DNA of 53,394 nucleotides, taken from contig JASLMH010000007.1 of assembly GCA_030746635.1 (NCBI GenBank), positions 1-53,394 of the forward strand, read 5' to 3'. The position numbers were made by a program, and so were the translations under genes. The stretch comes from Alphaproteobacteria bacterium (GTDB taxonomy: Bacteria; Pseudomonadota; Alphaproteobacteria; GCA-2731375). Shown piece after piece: positions 35,905 through 44,206 of this stretch (position 1 is its first letter; every line of letters begins with the position of its first letter). Under the pieces are notes generated by a model. That model ran no database searches, had not been told where the DNA came from, and saw only the letters and a list, made by a program, of their open reading frames with translations.

Positions 35905-36680
35905 GTTGCCTCTCCCTGCTGTTCGGCCGGCCACAGGCCGCGCGCCTCGAACACCGATTTTAGCAGCGCCGTGCGATCCGTCATGATGCCATCGACGCCG
36001 AGATCCAACAGCCACTCCATCGCCGCCCGCTCGTTAACGGTCCAGACGTGCACCTTCAGGCCGCGCCGGTGCGCCGCTTGAACGAAGCGGCCGTCGATCA
36101 CCGGCAGGCCGTATTTGCGCGGCGGCACCTGCACGCAATCGGCGGCGAAAGACCTGGCCGGCCAGCCCAGGCTGGCCAGGCGCAACCGCGCCACCTCGCC
36201 CGGCGCCATCGAGGTGCACAAATCCGGCCCCAGGGCCCGGCGCAGTTCGCGCAGCCGGCGGCTGGCGAAACTGCCGACGCAGACCCGATCCAGCACGCCG
36301 GGCCGGCCCAGGGCGGCGATCAGGGGCGCTACCGCGCCGTCGGCCTTGGGGTCGATGTTGAGGCGCAGATCGGGCCAGGCCTCCGCCACCTCCTCGAACC
36401 GCGGGATCGGCTCGCGGCCGTGCACCCGTGCCTGGCGCACCTCGCCCCAGTCCAATTCGGCGATCGCCCCGGCGCGATCGGTGACCCGGTCCAGACGGTG
36501 GTCGTGAAAGGCCACCAGCACGCCGTCGCGGGTGGCGTGCACGTCGGTCTCGACATAGCGGTAGCCCTGGGCGACGGCGTCGGCGAAGGCGATCATGGTG
36601 TTTTCCGGGTGGTCGCCGGAACTGCCGCGATGGGCGATCGCCACCGGGCCGTCGACAGCCAAATATCCCCGATCCGGCAT
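35901..36680 (-). CDS. Glycerophosphodiester phosphodiesterase
   Basis: GDPD enzymes hydrolyse glycerophosphodiesters to glycerol 3-phosphate and an alcohol. The 259-residue protein has the catalytic segments AIAHRGSSGDHPENT (first His), VETDVHATRDGVLVAFHDHRLDRVT (metal ligands and second His) and LNIDPKADG (further metal-binding Asp), plus VHVWTVNERAAMEWLLDLGVDGIMTD at the end. No signal peptide is visible, so it is probably cytoplasmic. The start is uncertain: the ATG at 36680 lies 10 bases after the ligase stop, and a TTG at 36698 is also in frame; neither has a good ribosome binding site. It is between an acyl-CoA ligase and a SnoaL-like gene. Confidence 0.9.
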   Translation of the reverse strand: MPDRGYLAVDGPVAIAHRGSSGDHPENTMIAFADAVAQGYRYVETDVHATRDGVLVAFHDHRLDRVTDRAGAIAELDWGEVRQARVHGREPIPRFEEVAEAWPDLRLNIDPKADGAVAPLIAALGRPGVLDRVCVGSFASRRLRELRRALGPDLCTSMAPGEVARLRLASLGWPARSFAADCVQVPPRKYGLPVIDGRFVQAAHRRGLKVHVWTVNERAAMEWLLDLGVDGIMTDRTALLKSVFEARGLWPAEQQGEAT

Positions 36681-36690
36681 GGGCTGTTGT

Positions 36691-38280
36691 TCAGGCAACG
36701 GCGTCTTCGTGAGACTGCAGATAGTCTTGGCGCAATTCCCGTTTCAGCACCTTGCCGATGGACGAGCGCGGCAGATGCTCGCGGAACTCCACGGCCGAGA
36801 GGCGCTGGGTCTTGCCCAGTCGTTCGTTGGCCCAGGCCAGGATCTCCGCCTCCCGGTCCTTGGCGCCGGGCCCGCGCACCACCAGGGCCAGGGGCGTTTC
36901 GCCCCATTCCTCGCTGGGCACGCCGATCACCGCCACGTCGTCGACGCCTGGGTGTTCCGTCAGCACCAGTTCCAAGTCGGTGGCGTAGATGTTGAAACCG
37001 CCGGAGATGATCATGTCCTTGAGACGATCGGAGAGGAACAGGAAGCCGTCCTCGTCCAACCGCCCGGCATCGCCGGAGCGGAAATAGACCTTGCCCTCGC
37101 CGTCCCGCCACAACATCGCCTCGGTCAGGTCGTCGCGGCCGAAATAGCCCCGCATCATGCTGGGCGAACGGGCGACGATCTCGCCGATCTCGCCCTGGGG
37201 CAATTCGTTGCCGTCGGGGTCGACGATCTTCAATTCGGTGCCCAGGCCCGGCTGGCCGACCGAATCCAGCTTGTCCGGAAACTCGCTGCAGTTCAGCATC
37301 GCGCCGCCGCCGCCCTCGGTCAGGCCGTAGAACTCGATCATCAGGCCGGGAAAGCGGTCCAGGATGTCGCGCTTCAGGCCGGCCCGCAGCGGTGCGCTGG
37401 TCGACAGCTTGACCTGCATCGAGGACAGATCGTAGCGGTCGAAACCGGGATGCTGCATGATCCGGTGGTACTGCACCGGCACCAGCATGGTGTGGGTGCA
37501 GCGCTCGGCCTCGACCAGACCGAGATAGCCATCGATGTCGAACTTCCGCATCAGCACCGTGGTGCCGCCGAAGGCCATGGCCGCCAGCAGCGGCACGATG
37601 GTGGTGTTGGAATACAAGGGCGTCGAGAGGATGGTCACCGTTGGCTGGTCGTAGCCCATGGCGCCGACCGCCGCGCCGATGTGCATGCGCACGCCGTGGC
37701 TGATCAGGATGCCCTTCGGCACCCCGGTGGTGCCCGAGGAATAGATGATGTTGAAAGGATCGTCGTGGGCGATGGCCACGCCCGGGTCGTCCGCCGCCAT
37801 GCCATCGCGCCATTCGCTGAAATCGCGCCAGCCCTCGGCGGCGAAGTCGATGGCGATGCGCCCGCCCGGCAACAGGCCGCTCAGCCCACTTTCGAACCCC
37901 GCCACCAGGGGCCGCATCTCGTCCGAGAGGAACAGCAGGCGGGAGGCGGAATCGACGATCATCCGCTGCAATGCCTCGGGCGCGGCCATGGTCGACAGCG
38001 GCACGATGCAGCCGCCGGCCCGCAGGGTGCCGAAAAAGATGGTCATGTAGGCCGAGGAATTTCGGGCCAGGGCGGCGACGTTGTCGCCCTTCTTCAGACC
38101 CGCCGCCAGCAGGCCGTTGGCGACCCGGTTGACCCGGGCGTTGAAGACGGCCCAGGTCAGCCGCTCCTCGCCGCAAATCAATGCCAGGCCGTCCGGTTGG
38201 ACGGCGGCGTGCCGGGCGATGGCGGCGGGAATATTCTCCTCCGGTCCCGGTTCGACCGGCGGTGCCTCGAACAATGACAT
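36691..38280 (-). CDS. AMP-forming acyl-CoA ligase, first gene of its operon
   Basis: The 529-residue ANL ligase contains IIYSSGTTGVPKGILISHG, IEFYGLTEGGGGAML, the hinge region GDAGRLDEDGFLFLSDRLKDMI, and the catalytic Lys context RSSIGKVLKRELRQ. It makes an acyl-CoA from an unknown acid. The ATG at 38280 is preceded by GGAGG at 9 bases; the frame continues to 39024 but those residues are antisense to the TetR gene. It is divergent from the TetR gene at 38410, with overlapping promoters and a likely TetR operator between them. The regulator therefore probably controls this ligase and the crotonase/dehalogenase genes on the other side. Confidence 0.9.
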   Translation of the reverse strand: MSLFEAPPVEPGPEENIPAAIARHAAVQPDGLALICGEERLTWAVFNARVNRVANGLLAAGLKKGDNVAALARNSSAYMTIFFGTLRAGGCIVPLSTMAAPEALQRMIVDSASRLLFLSDEMRPLVAGFESGLSGLLPGGRIAIDFAAEGWRDFSEWRDGMAADDPGVAIAHDDPFNIIYSSGTTGVPKGILISHGVRMHIGAAVGAMGYDQPTVTILSTPLYSNTTIVPLLAAMAFGGTTVLMRKFDIDGYLGLVEAERCTHTMLVPVQYHRIMQHPGFDRYDLSSMQVKLSTSAPLRAGLKRDILDRFPGLMIEFYGLTEGGGGAMLNCSEFPDKLDSVGQPGLGTELKIVDPDGNELPQGEIGEIVARSPSMMRGYFGRDDLTEAMLWRDGEGKVYFRSGDAGRLDEDGFLFLSDRLKDMIISGGFNIYATDLELVLTEHPGVDDVAVIGVPSEEWGETPLALVVRGPGAKDREAEILAWANERLGKTQRLSAVEFREHLPRSSIGKVLKRELRQDYLQSHEDAVA

Positions 38281-38362
38281 ATGCGGTTTCCTCCCTGGCG
38301 GCGCATCATAGCGGCAGCGGATGCCGAGGAAAACCGCCGCGGCCTTGACCCAATCAAGGTTT

Positions 38363-38411
38363 TCATATGATAATTGACATCTGAATAGATTGAATATGAT
38401 GATCGTCATAT
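38363..38411. promoter_or_regulatory. Divergent promoters with a TetR operator candidate
   Basis: Rightward: TTGACA (38374-38379) and TATGAT (38395-38400), 15-base spacer. Leftward (minus): TTCAAT (38389-38394) and TATCAT (38367-38372), 16-base spacer. An 18-bp near-perfect palindrome, ATATGATGATCGTCATAT (38394-38411, 16 of 18 symmetrical), covers the rightward -10 and runs into the TetR start codon. A second palindrome TCATATGA (38363-38370) overlaps the leftward -10 and repeats the outer half-site. Confidence 0.6.
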
Positions 38412-39045
38412 GAACACCGCCAACGGACGACGGGAACAAAAGCGGCAAAGCCGCCGGCGCATCGTCGATGCCGCCGCCCGGTTGATGCGCCGGGACGGCA
38501 TGGCGCCAACCGCCGTGGCCGAAGTAATGGCCGCCGCCGGCCTGACCCACGGCGGCTTCTACGGCCATTTCCCCAACAAAGAGGCCTTGACCCGCACGGC
38601 CTTCCGGGCAGCCATGGCGCAAACCCGCCGCCGCTGGCTGCGTGGCCTGGAGGGCCTGCGGGGTCGGCAACTGCTGCGCTGGCTGGCCGGCCGGTACCTG
38701 ACGCCGGAGCACCTCGAGGCCCGCGCCGACGGCTGCCCCCTGCCCGCCCTGGCGGCGGAAATCGGCCGCGGCGACGACGAGTTGCGGGACGATTTCAGCT
38801 CTGAAACGCGGTCTTTGGTGGCCGCCATCGCCGAGGGCATCGCCATCCCCGGGGCCGGACCGGAGCAGGCCGACGATCGAGCAATGGCTTTCCTGGCGCT
38901 CTGTGTCGGTGCTATGACTTTGGCCAGAGCCAGCGGCGATCAGGACCAGGCCGACCGCATCCTGCGCGCCTGCCGCGCCGCCGCGCCCGAACTGGCGGAC
39001 GGCATCGCCGGCAAAACCAGACAACAGGACGGAGATGTAATGTGA
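38410..39045 (+). CDS. TetR-family regulator, divergent from the ligase operon
   Basis: The 211-residue protein starts with RREQKRQSRRRIVDAAARLMRRDG and the helix-turn-helix TAVAEVMAAAGLTHGGFYGHF, close to the subgroup with a GFYxHF end, followed by a helical ligand domain. The ATG at 38410 lies only 9 bases after the -10 box and inside the operator candidate, so its mRNA may be leaderless. The TGA overlaps the GTG start of the next crotonase gene by 4 bases, so the regulator is co-translated with the enzymes. The likely inducer is a pathway intermediate. The gene is divergent from the acyl-CoA ligase operon, which it probably also controls. Confidence 0.92.
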   Translation: MNTANGRREQKRQSRRRIVDAAARLMRRDGMAPTAVAEVMAAAGLTHGGFYGHFPNKEALTRTAFRAAMAQTRRRWLRGLEGLRGRQLLRWLAGRYLTPEHLEARADGCPLPALAAEIGRGDDELRDDFSSETRSLVAAIAEGIAIPGAGPEQADDRAMAFLALCVGAMTLARASGDQDQADRILRACRAAAPELADGIAGKTRQQDGDVM

Positions 39046-39833
39046 GCTACGAGACGATCGATCTGGATATCCGCGACCAGGTGGCCTGGGTCACCCTGAA
39101 CCGGCCGAAGTCCTTCAACGCCCTGAACGCGCAAATGGCCAAGGAATTGTGCGATCTGAGCATTCGCCTGGGCGAGGATAGGGAGGTCAGGGCGGTGGTG
39201 CTGACGGGCGCCGGCGACCAGGCCTTCTGCGCCGGCGGCGACGTCCAGGGCTTCGCCGACAATGCCGACGAGGTCTCGGCCCTGTTGAAGGAGATGACCA
39301 CCTACCTGCACATGGCGATCTCGCGCCTGGCCTGGATGCGGGCGCCGGTGATCGCCGCCGTCAACGGCGTCGCCGCCGGCGCCGGCCTCAGCTTCGTGGC
39401 CGCCACCGATCTGGCGGTGGCCGCCGATACGGCACGCTTCACCTCCGCCTATACCCAGATCGGCCTGTCGCCGGACGGCAGCTCGACCTATTTCCTGCCC
39501 CGGATCATCGGCACCCGGCGAACCGCCGAATTGTACCTGACCAATCGGGTGCTGAGCCCGGCCGAGGCGCTGGATTGGGGACTGGTCAACCAGGTGGTGC
39601 CGGCGGCCGAGCTGACCGAAACGGTCGAGGCGCTGGCCGGCAAGCTGGCCAAGGGCGCCACCGAGGCCCATGGCATGGTCAAGAAGCTGTTGCTGATGTC
39701 GCCCAACGACACCCTGGAATCGCAGATGGAGCGGGAAACCCGCGGCATCGCCGCCCTGGGCCGCACCGCCGACGCGCGGGAGGGCTTCGATGCCTTCGTC
39801 AACAAGCGCAAACCGGAATTCACCGGCAGCTGA
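39042..39833 (+). CDS. PaaG-like crotonase, copy A
   Basis: This 263-residue crotonase has AFCAGGDVQGFADNADEV and AVNGVAAGAGLSFVAATD as oxyanion-hole segments. It lacks the two glutamates of enoyl-CoA hydratase; instead an Asp occurs in GLSPDGSSTYFLPRIIG, as in PaaG and delta-isomerase-type members, where it acts as the base. Isomerisation or ring-oxepin-type chemistry is therefore more likely than hydration. The GTG start at 39042 overlaps the TetR stop, with GGAG 7 bases upstream. Copy B at 40765-41556 is about 84 % identical by my hand count, and a haloalkane dehalogenase gene lies between them. Confidence 0.9.
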   Translation: MSYETIDLDIRDQVAWVTLNRPKSFNALNAQMAKELCDLSIRLGEDREVRAVVLTGAGDQAFCAGGDVQGFADNADEVSALLKEMTTYLHMAISRLAWMRAPVIAAVNGVAAGAGLSFVAATDLAVAADTARFTSAYTQIGLSPDGSSTYFLPRIIGTRRTAELYLTNRVLSPAEALDWGLVNQVVPAAELTETVEALAGKLAKGATEAHGMVKKLLLMSPNDTLESQMERETRGIAALGRTADAREGFDAFVNKRKPEFTGS

Positions 39834-39860
39834 AGTGTCGGGCAACAGAGGGAGTTTCCG

Positions 39861-40745
39861 ATGATTTCCGCCGATCCCCGTTACGAGAGAAAATTCGCCG
39901 AGGTCAACGGCAAGCGCATGGCCTATGTCGACGAGGGCGAAGGCGACCCGATCGTCTTCCAGCACGGCAACCCGACCTCGTCGTATCTGTGGCGCAACAT
40001 CATGCCCCATTGCGATGGCCTGGGCCGGCTGATCGCCTGCGACCTGATCGGCATGGGCGCCTCCGACAAATTGGACGATTCCGGCCCCGGCCGCTACGCC
40101 TACGAGGAACAGCGCGAATACCTGTTCGCCCTGTGGGAGCAGATCGGCGTGCGCGACAACGTCGTCTTCGTGGTGCACGACTGGGGTTCGGCCCTGGGCT
40201 TCGACTGGTCACATCAGAACCCTTCGCGCGTCCAGGGCGTCGCCTACATGGAGGCGGTGGTGGCGCCGCTGACCTGGGACAACTTTCCCGACAACGCCCG
40301 GCGGATCTTCCAGGGCTTCCGCTCCGAGGCCGGCGAGGGCATGGTGCTGGAGAAGAACCTGTTCGTCGAAGGGGTGCTGCCCAACGCCGTCATCCGCGAC
40401 CTCGGCGACGAGGAGATGGCCGTCTACCGCAAACCGTACCTCGAGGCGGGCGAGGATCGGCGGCCGACCCTGACCTGGCCGCGGCAGATCCCGATCGACG
40501 GCGAGCCGGCCTCGGTGGTCCGCATCGTCAAGGACTATGGCGACTGGCTGGCCGCGAGCGATACCCCGAAGCTGTTCGTCAACGCCGACCCGGGTTCGAT
40601 CCTGGTCGGCCCGCAGCGGGAGTTCTGTCGGACCTGGCGCAATCAGACCGAGGTTACCGTCAAGGGCTACCACTTCGTCCAGGAAGACAGCCCCGACGAG
40701 ATCGGCCAGGCGGTGGCCGACTTCGTCCGCGGCCTGCGCGGTTAG
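39861..40745 (+). CDS. Haloalkane dehalogenase
   Basis: Haloalkane dehalogenases replace halogen by hydroxyl at saturated carbons. The 294-residue protein has the full catalytic pentad of the LinB/DhaA type, offset by one from LinB: Asn37 ([12 protein letters not shown]) and Trp108 as halide ligands, nucleophile Asp107 ([10 protein letters not shown]), acid Glu131 (AYMEAVVAP) and His271 ([14 protein letters not shown]). Length equals LinB (about 296). GGGAG lies 6 bases before the ATG. It sits in an operon between two near-identical crotonases and behind a TetR gene. This is compatible with degradation of a halogenated acid or alkane, but many members have unknown natural substrates. Confidence 0.95.
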   Translation: MISADPRYERKFAEVNGKRMAYVDEGEGDPIVFQHGNPTSSYLWRNIMPHCDGLGRLIACDLIGMGASDKLDDSGPGRYAYEEQREYLFALWEQIGVRDNVVFVVHDWGSALGFDWSHQNPSRVQGVAYMEAVVAPLTWDNFPDNARRIFQGFRSEAGEGMVLEKNLFVEGVLPNAVIRDLGDEEMAVYRKPYLEAGEDRRPTLTWPRQIPIDGEPASVVRIVKDYGDWLAASDTPKLFVNADPGSILVGPQREFCRTWRNQTEVTVKGYHFVQEDSPDEIGQAVADFVRGLRG

Positions 40746-40764
40746 CCGGGCGCGGAGGCGTATC

Positions 40765-41556
40765 GTGAGTTACGACAACCTTGATCTGGAGATCCGGGAC
40801 CAGGTCGCCTGGGTGACCCTGAACCGGCCGGAATTCTTCAATGCCATGAACCTGGATATGGCGAAGGAGTTCTGCGATCTGAGCATCCGGCTGGGCGAGG
40901 ATCGCCAGGTCCGGGCGATGGTGCTGACCGGCGCCGGCGATCAGGCCTTCTGCGCCGGCGGCGACGTGCAGCGCTTCGCCGAGAGCGGCGATCGGGTGCC
41001 GGCGCTGTTGAAAGAGATGACCACCTACCTGCACATGGGGCTGTCGCGCCTGGCCTGGATGCGGGCGCCGGTGATCGCCGCCGTCAACGGCGTCGCGGCC
41101 GGCGGCGGCCTCAGCGTGATGTCCGCCGCCGATTTGGCGATCGCGGCCGATACCGCCTCCTTCACCTCGGCCTATACCCGGATCGGCCTGTCGCCGGACG
41201 GCAGCTCGACCTATTTCCTGCCCCGCATCATCGGCAGCCGCCGGACCATGGAGTTGTTCCTGACCAACCGGGTCTTGAGCCCGGCCGAGGCGCTGGAATG
41301 GGGTCTGGTCAACCAGGTGGTGCCGGCGGCGGAGCTGACGGAGAGGGTGGCGGACCTGGCCGGCCGGCTGGCCCGCGGCGCCACCGAGGCCCACGGCATG
41401 GTCAAGAAGCTGCTGCTGATGTCGCCCAACGACACTTTGGAGTCGCAGATGGAGCGGGAGACCCGCTGCATCGCCGCCCTGGGCCGCACCGCCGACGCCC
41501 GCGAAGGCTTCGACGCCTTCGTCAACAAGCGCAAACCCGAATTCAGCGACAACTAA
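40765..41556 (+). CDS. PaaG-like crotonase, copy B
   Basis: This 263-residue paralogue of copy A (39042-39833) keeps the same key features: AFCAGGDVQRFAESGDRV, AVNGVAAGGGLSVMSAAD, the Asp in GLSPDGSSTYFLPRIIG, and an almost identical C-terminus (SPNDTLESQMERETR). By hand I count about 41 differences in 262 positions. Changes cluster around residues 70-80, 105-120 and 185-200, regions that often shape the acyl pocket, so the copies may have separated in substrate. The GTG start has GGAGG 6 bases upstream and follows the dehalogenase by 19 bases. The duplication probably happened before the dehalogenase and the copies became one operon, or the copy was made across it. Confidence 0.9.
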   Translation: MSYDNLDLEIRDQVAWVTLNRPEFFNAMNLDMAKEFCDLSIRLGEDRQVRAMVLTGAGDQAFCAGGDVQRFAESGDRVPALLKEMTTYLHMGLSRLAWMRAPVIAAVNGVAAGGGLSVMSAADLAIAADTASFTSAYTRIGLSPDGSSTYFLPRIIGSRRTMELFLTNRVLSPAEALEWGLVNQVVPAAELTERVADLAGRLARGATEAHGMVKKLLLMSPNDTLESQMERETRCIAALGRTADAREGFDAFVNKRKPEFSDN

Positions 41557-41561
41557 TATCA

Positions 41562-41689
41562 AGATCGACCTAAAGACATGCTTCGAGACGGGCGCTACGC
41601 GCCCTCCTCAGCATAAGGTTAACTCATTGACATTACACATTTTTTCTCATCCTGAGGAGAGCCGCAGGCTCGTCTCGAAGGATGAACGG
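41562..41689 (+). repeat. Interspersed palindromic repeat, copy 3
   Basis: Arms GCTTCGAGACGGGCGC (from 41580) and GGCTCGTCTCGAAGGATG enclose an AT-rich centre with GGTTAACTCATTGACATTAC, which matches GGTTAATTAGTTGAAAATAC in copy 1. The left flank AGATCGACCTAAAGACATGC (from 41562) matches the inverted right flank of copy 2. It lies between the convergent ends of crotonase B and the EamA gene. Confidence 0.85.
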
Positions 41690-41717
41690 AGCGAGTCGTG
41701 GTTGTTGCAACTTGGTT

Positions 41718-42638
41718 TCAGCCAAGGGTTGGGTCGGCCCCGGCGCCGCGCTGCAGGACGACGATGGCGATCAGGATGACGGCGATGCCCGGCAGGGTCA
41801 TCGGCGGCGGCAGGCCCTGGCCGGCCAGCCATTCGATCCCCACCACGAAGGCCGGAATCAGGTAGCTGTAGGAGGTCACCCGGGTCGGTCCAATGCGCGG
41901 CGTGGCGTATTGCTGCAGGAAGAAGGTGGCGATGGTGGTGAACACCGCCAGATAGGCGATGCCGGCGAAGACCTTGCCCTCGCTGTGCCACCAGGGGATC
42001 CGCCACAGCGCCGTGTTGTTGAACAGCAGCAGCCAGCCGGCGGCGCTGATCAGCACCCACAGCGTCATCACCGCCGTCGGTTCGCCGCGATGGAAGCGCC
42101 GAACCAGCGGCATGTAGAAGCCCATGGCCAGGCAACCGCCGAAGAAAATCAGGTCGCCGAGATTGAGGTCGAGCGCCAGCAGCCGTGCTGGATCGCCGCG
42201 AAAGATCACCCACAAGGCGCCGATCAGGCCGCAGGCCAGGGCGACCAGGCGATGGCCGCCCAGCCGTTCGCGCACCAGCACGGCGGCATAGATCGCCGAG
42301 ATCCCCGGCACCAGGGTGAACAGGGTGCCGGTGTTCAGGGCCGAGGTCAGCAGCAGAGCCTCGAACATGCACCAAAAGAAAGTCGCAATGCAGGCGCCGA
42401 TGGTGGCGTAGCGCAGCATTGCCGGCCAGCCGGGCCAGGTCAGGCCATGGCGTAGGACGACATATGGCGCGAACAGCGCCGAGGCCAGGATGAAACGCAA
42501 CAGGGTCAGCAGCTTGGGATCGAGGCCATGGGCGATCGCCGCGCCGACCGGGAACGAGGTCGCCACCAGGCCCCAGGACAGCACCATCAAGGCATGCACC
42601 CGCAGCAGGCCACCGGCAGAGGTGTCCGGTGCCGCCAT
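41718..42638 (-). CDS. EamA/DMT-family transporter
   Basis: The 306-residue protein has about ten transmembrane segments in two halves: VHALMVLSWGLVATSFPVG, LRFILASALFAPYVVL and IGACIATFFWCMFEALLL, then FFGGCLAMGFYMPLV and later LIPAFVVGIEWLAGQGL followed by PGIAVILIAIVVLQRG. EamA proteins export or import small metabolites. The start is uncertain: the ATG at 42638 is used; a GTG at 42680 is in frame, and neither has a clear ribosome binding site. It is transcribed on the same strand as metY, 96 bases downstream of it, so export of a sulfur amino acid or related metabolite is possible but not shown. Confidence 0.87.
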   Translation of the reverse strand: MAAPDTSAGGLLRVHALMVLSWGLVATSFPVGAAIAHGLDPKLLTLLRFILASALFAPYVVLRHGLTWPGWPAMLRYATIGACIATFFWCMFEALLLTSALNTGTLFTLVPGISAIYAAVLVRERLGGHRLVALACGLIGALWVIFRGDPARLLALDLNLGDLIFFGGCLAMGFYMPLVRRFHRGEPTAVMTLWVLISAAGWLLLFNNTALWRIPWWHSEGKVFAGIAYLAVFTTIATFFLQQYATPRIGPTRVTSYSYLIPAFVVGIEWLAGQGLPPPMTLPGIAVILIAIVVLQRGAGADPTLG

Positions 42639-42734
42639 CGCCGTCAGGATCGCGGTTGGAAAGCCGGCGGGATCAGCCACGAAGGGGACGCCGGCGACCG
42701 CCGGCGTCCCGAGCCGCGAAGGACGAGGGCGGGA

Positions 42735-44042
42735 TCAGCCGCCGGCCTGATCCAGCGCCTGGGAGATATCGGCAATGATATCGTCCGGATGCTCGATGCC
42801 GATCGACAGCCTGATGTAGCTTTCGGTCACGCCCGTGGCCGCCAGCTCGTTACCGGTCAATTGCGAATGGGTGGTCGAGGCCGGATGAATCGCCAGGCTG
42901 CGGGCATCGCCGATGTTGGCGACGTGATACAGCATCTTCAGGGATTCGATGAACTTCTTGCCGGCCGCCATGCCGCCCTTGATTTCGATGCCGATCAAGG
43001 CGCCGTAGCCGCCCGTCAGATAGGCATCGGCCCGGCGCTTGTATTCGCCTTCGGTGAAGCCGGCATAGATCACGTTTTCGACCGCCGGATGACCTTGCAG
43101 GAACTCCGCCACCGCCTGGGCGTTGCTGCAATGCTGCCGCATGCGCAGCGGCAGGGTTTCCAGGCCCTGGATGAACATGAAGGCGTTGAACGGGCTCATG
43201 CACGAACCCAGATCACGCAACAGCACCACCCGGGCGCGGATCGCATAGGCGATCGGCGCGCCCAGCGCCTCCGGTATCAGGGTGCCCCAAACCGCGCCGT
43301 GATAGCTGGGATCGGGTTCGTTCATCAGCGGCTGCCGCTCCGGGATCGCGGTCCAATCGAAGTTGCCGCCATCGACGAGAACGCCACCGATCGAGGTGCC
43401 GTGGCCGCCGATATACTTGGTGGTCGAATGCAGCACCACGGCGGCGCCGTGCTCGATCGGCTTGCACAGGATCGGACAGGCGGTGTTGTCCATGATCAAC
43501 GGCACGCCGTATTCCCGGCCGATGTCCGAGACCTCCTTGATCGGGAAGACGTTCAGCTTCGGGTTCGGCAGGGTCTCGGCATAAATCGCCCGGGTCCTAT
43601 CGTCGATCGCCTCGCGGAAATTCTCCGGATCCTCGGGATCGACGAAGCGGGTCTCGATGCCGAGCATGCCCAAGGTATTGGCGAACAGGTTCCAGGTGCC
43701 GCCGTACAGGTCGGTCGACGAGATGATGTTGTCGCCCGACTGGGCCAGGTTCTGCAAGGCGAAGGTGGAGGCCGCCTGGCCGGAACTGAGCGCCAGGGCC
43801 GCCACGCCGCCTTCCAGCGCCGCCACCCGCTGCTCGAACACGTCGTTGGTCGGATTCATGATCCGGGTATAGATGTTGCCGAGTTCGGCCAGGGCGAACA
43901 GGTTGGCCGCGTGGTCGGTGTCGTTGAACTGATAGGACGTGGTCTGATAGATCGGCACCGCCACCGCGGTGGTCGCCGGATCGCTGCGATAGGCGCCCCC
44001 GTGCAGGACGACGGTTTCCGGATTGGCGAAATCATTCGACAT
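42735..44042 (-). CDS. metY: O-acetylhomoserine aminocarboxypropyltransferase (sulfhydrylase)
   Basis: This PLP enzyme makes homocysteine (or methionine) from O-acetylhomoserine and sulfide (or methanethiol). The 435-residue protein matches the family length and shows the PLP Lys209 in HSTTKYIGGHGTSIGG, the pyridine-N Asp185 (PLIMDNTACP), the Tyr/Arg phosphate motif YTRIMNPTN and the family's ALSSGQAA segment. The ATG at 44042 has GGAGG within 10 bases; the open frame continuing to 44912 is antisense to another gene. No SAM riboswitch-like structure was recognised in the 164 bases upstream. It precedes an EamA transporter gene. Confidence 0.95.
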   Translation of the reverse strand: MSNDFANPETVVLHGGAYRSDPATTAVAVPIYQTTSYQFNDTDHAANLFALAELGNIYTRIMNPTNDVFEQRVAALEGGVAALALSSGQAASTFALQNLAQSGDNIISSTDLYGGTWNLFANTLGMLGIETRFVDPEDPENFREAIDDRTRAIYAETLPNPKLNVFPIKEVSDIGREYGVPLIMDNTACPILCKPIEHGAAVVLHSTTKYIGGHGTSIGGVLVDGGNFDWTAIPERQPLMNEPDPSYHGAVWGTLIPEALGAPIAYAIRARVVLLRDLGSCMSPFNAFMFIQGLETLPLRMRQHCSNAQAVAEFLQGHPAVENVIYAGFTEGEYKRRADAYLTGGYGALIGIEIKGGMAAGKKFIESLKMLYHVANIGDARSLAIHPASTTHSQLTGNELAATGVTESYIRLSIGIEHPDDIIADISQALDQAGG

Positions 44043-44206
44043 CTTGGTATCTCCTCCCGTTTGGTCGGCTCGGCATAACAATTCGGCCGCCCGCGGCGCC
44101 TGCCGCCGGGCGGCCCTTATCATTATCGTGCCGAATGATGTCATGAAAGGTGGCGCCGGCCAATGCCGATCTGGCCGCCGGACGACCGCTCGCAGGTCCG
44201 CCGCCG

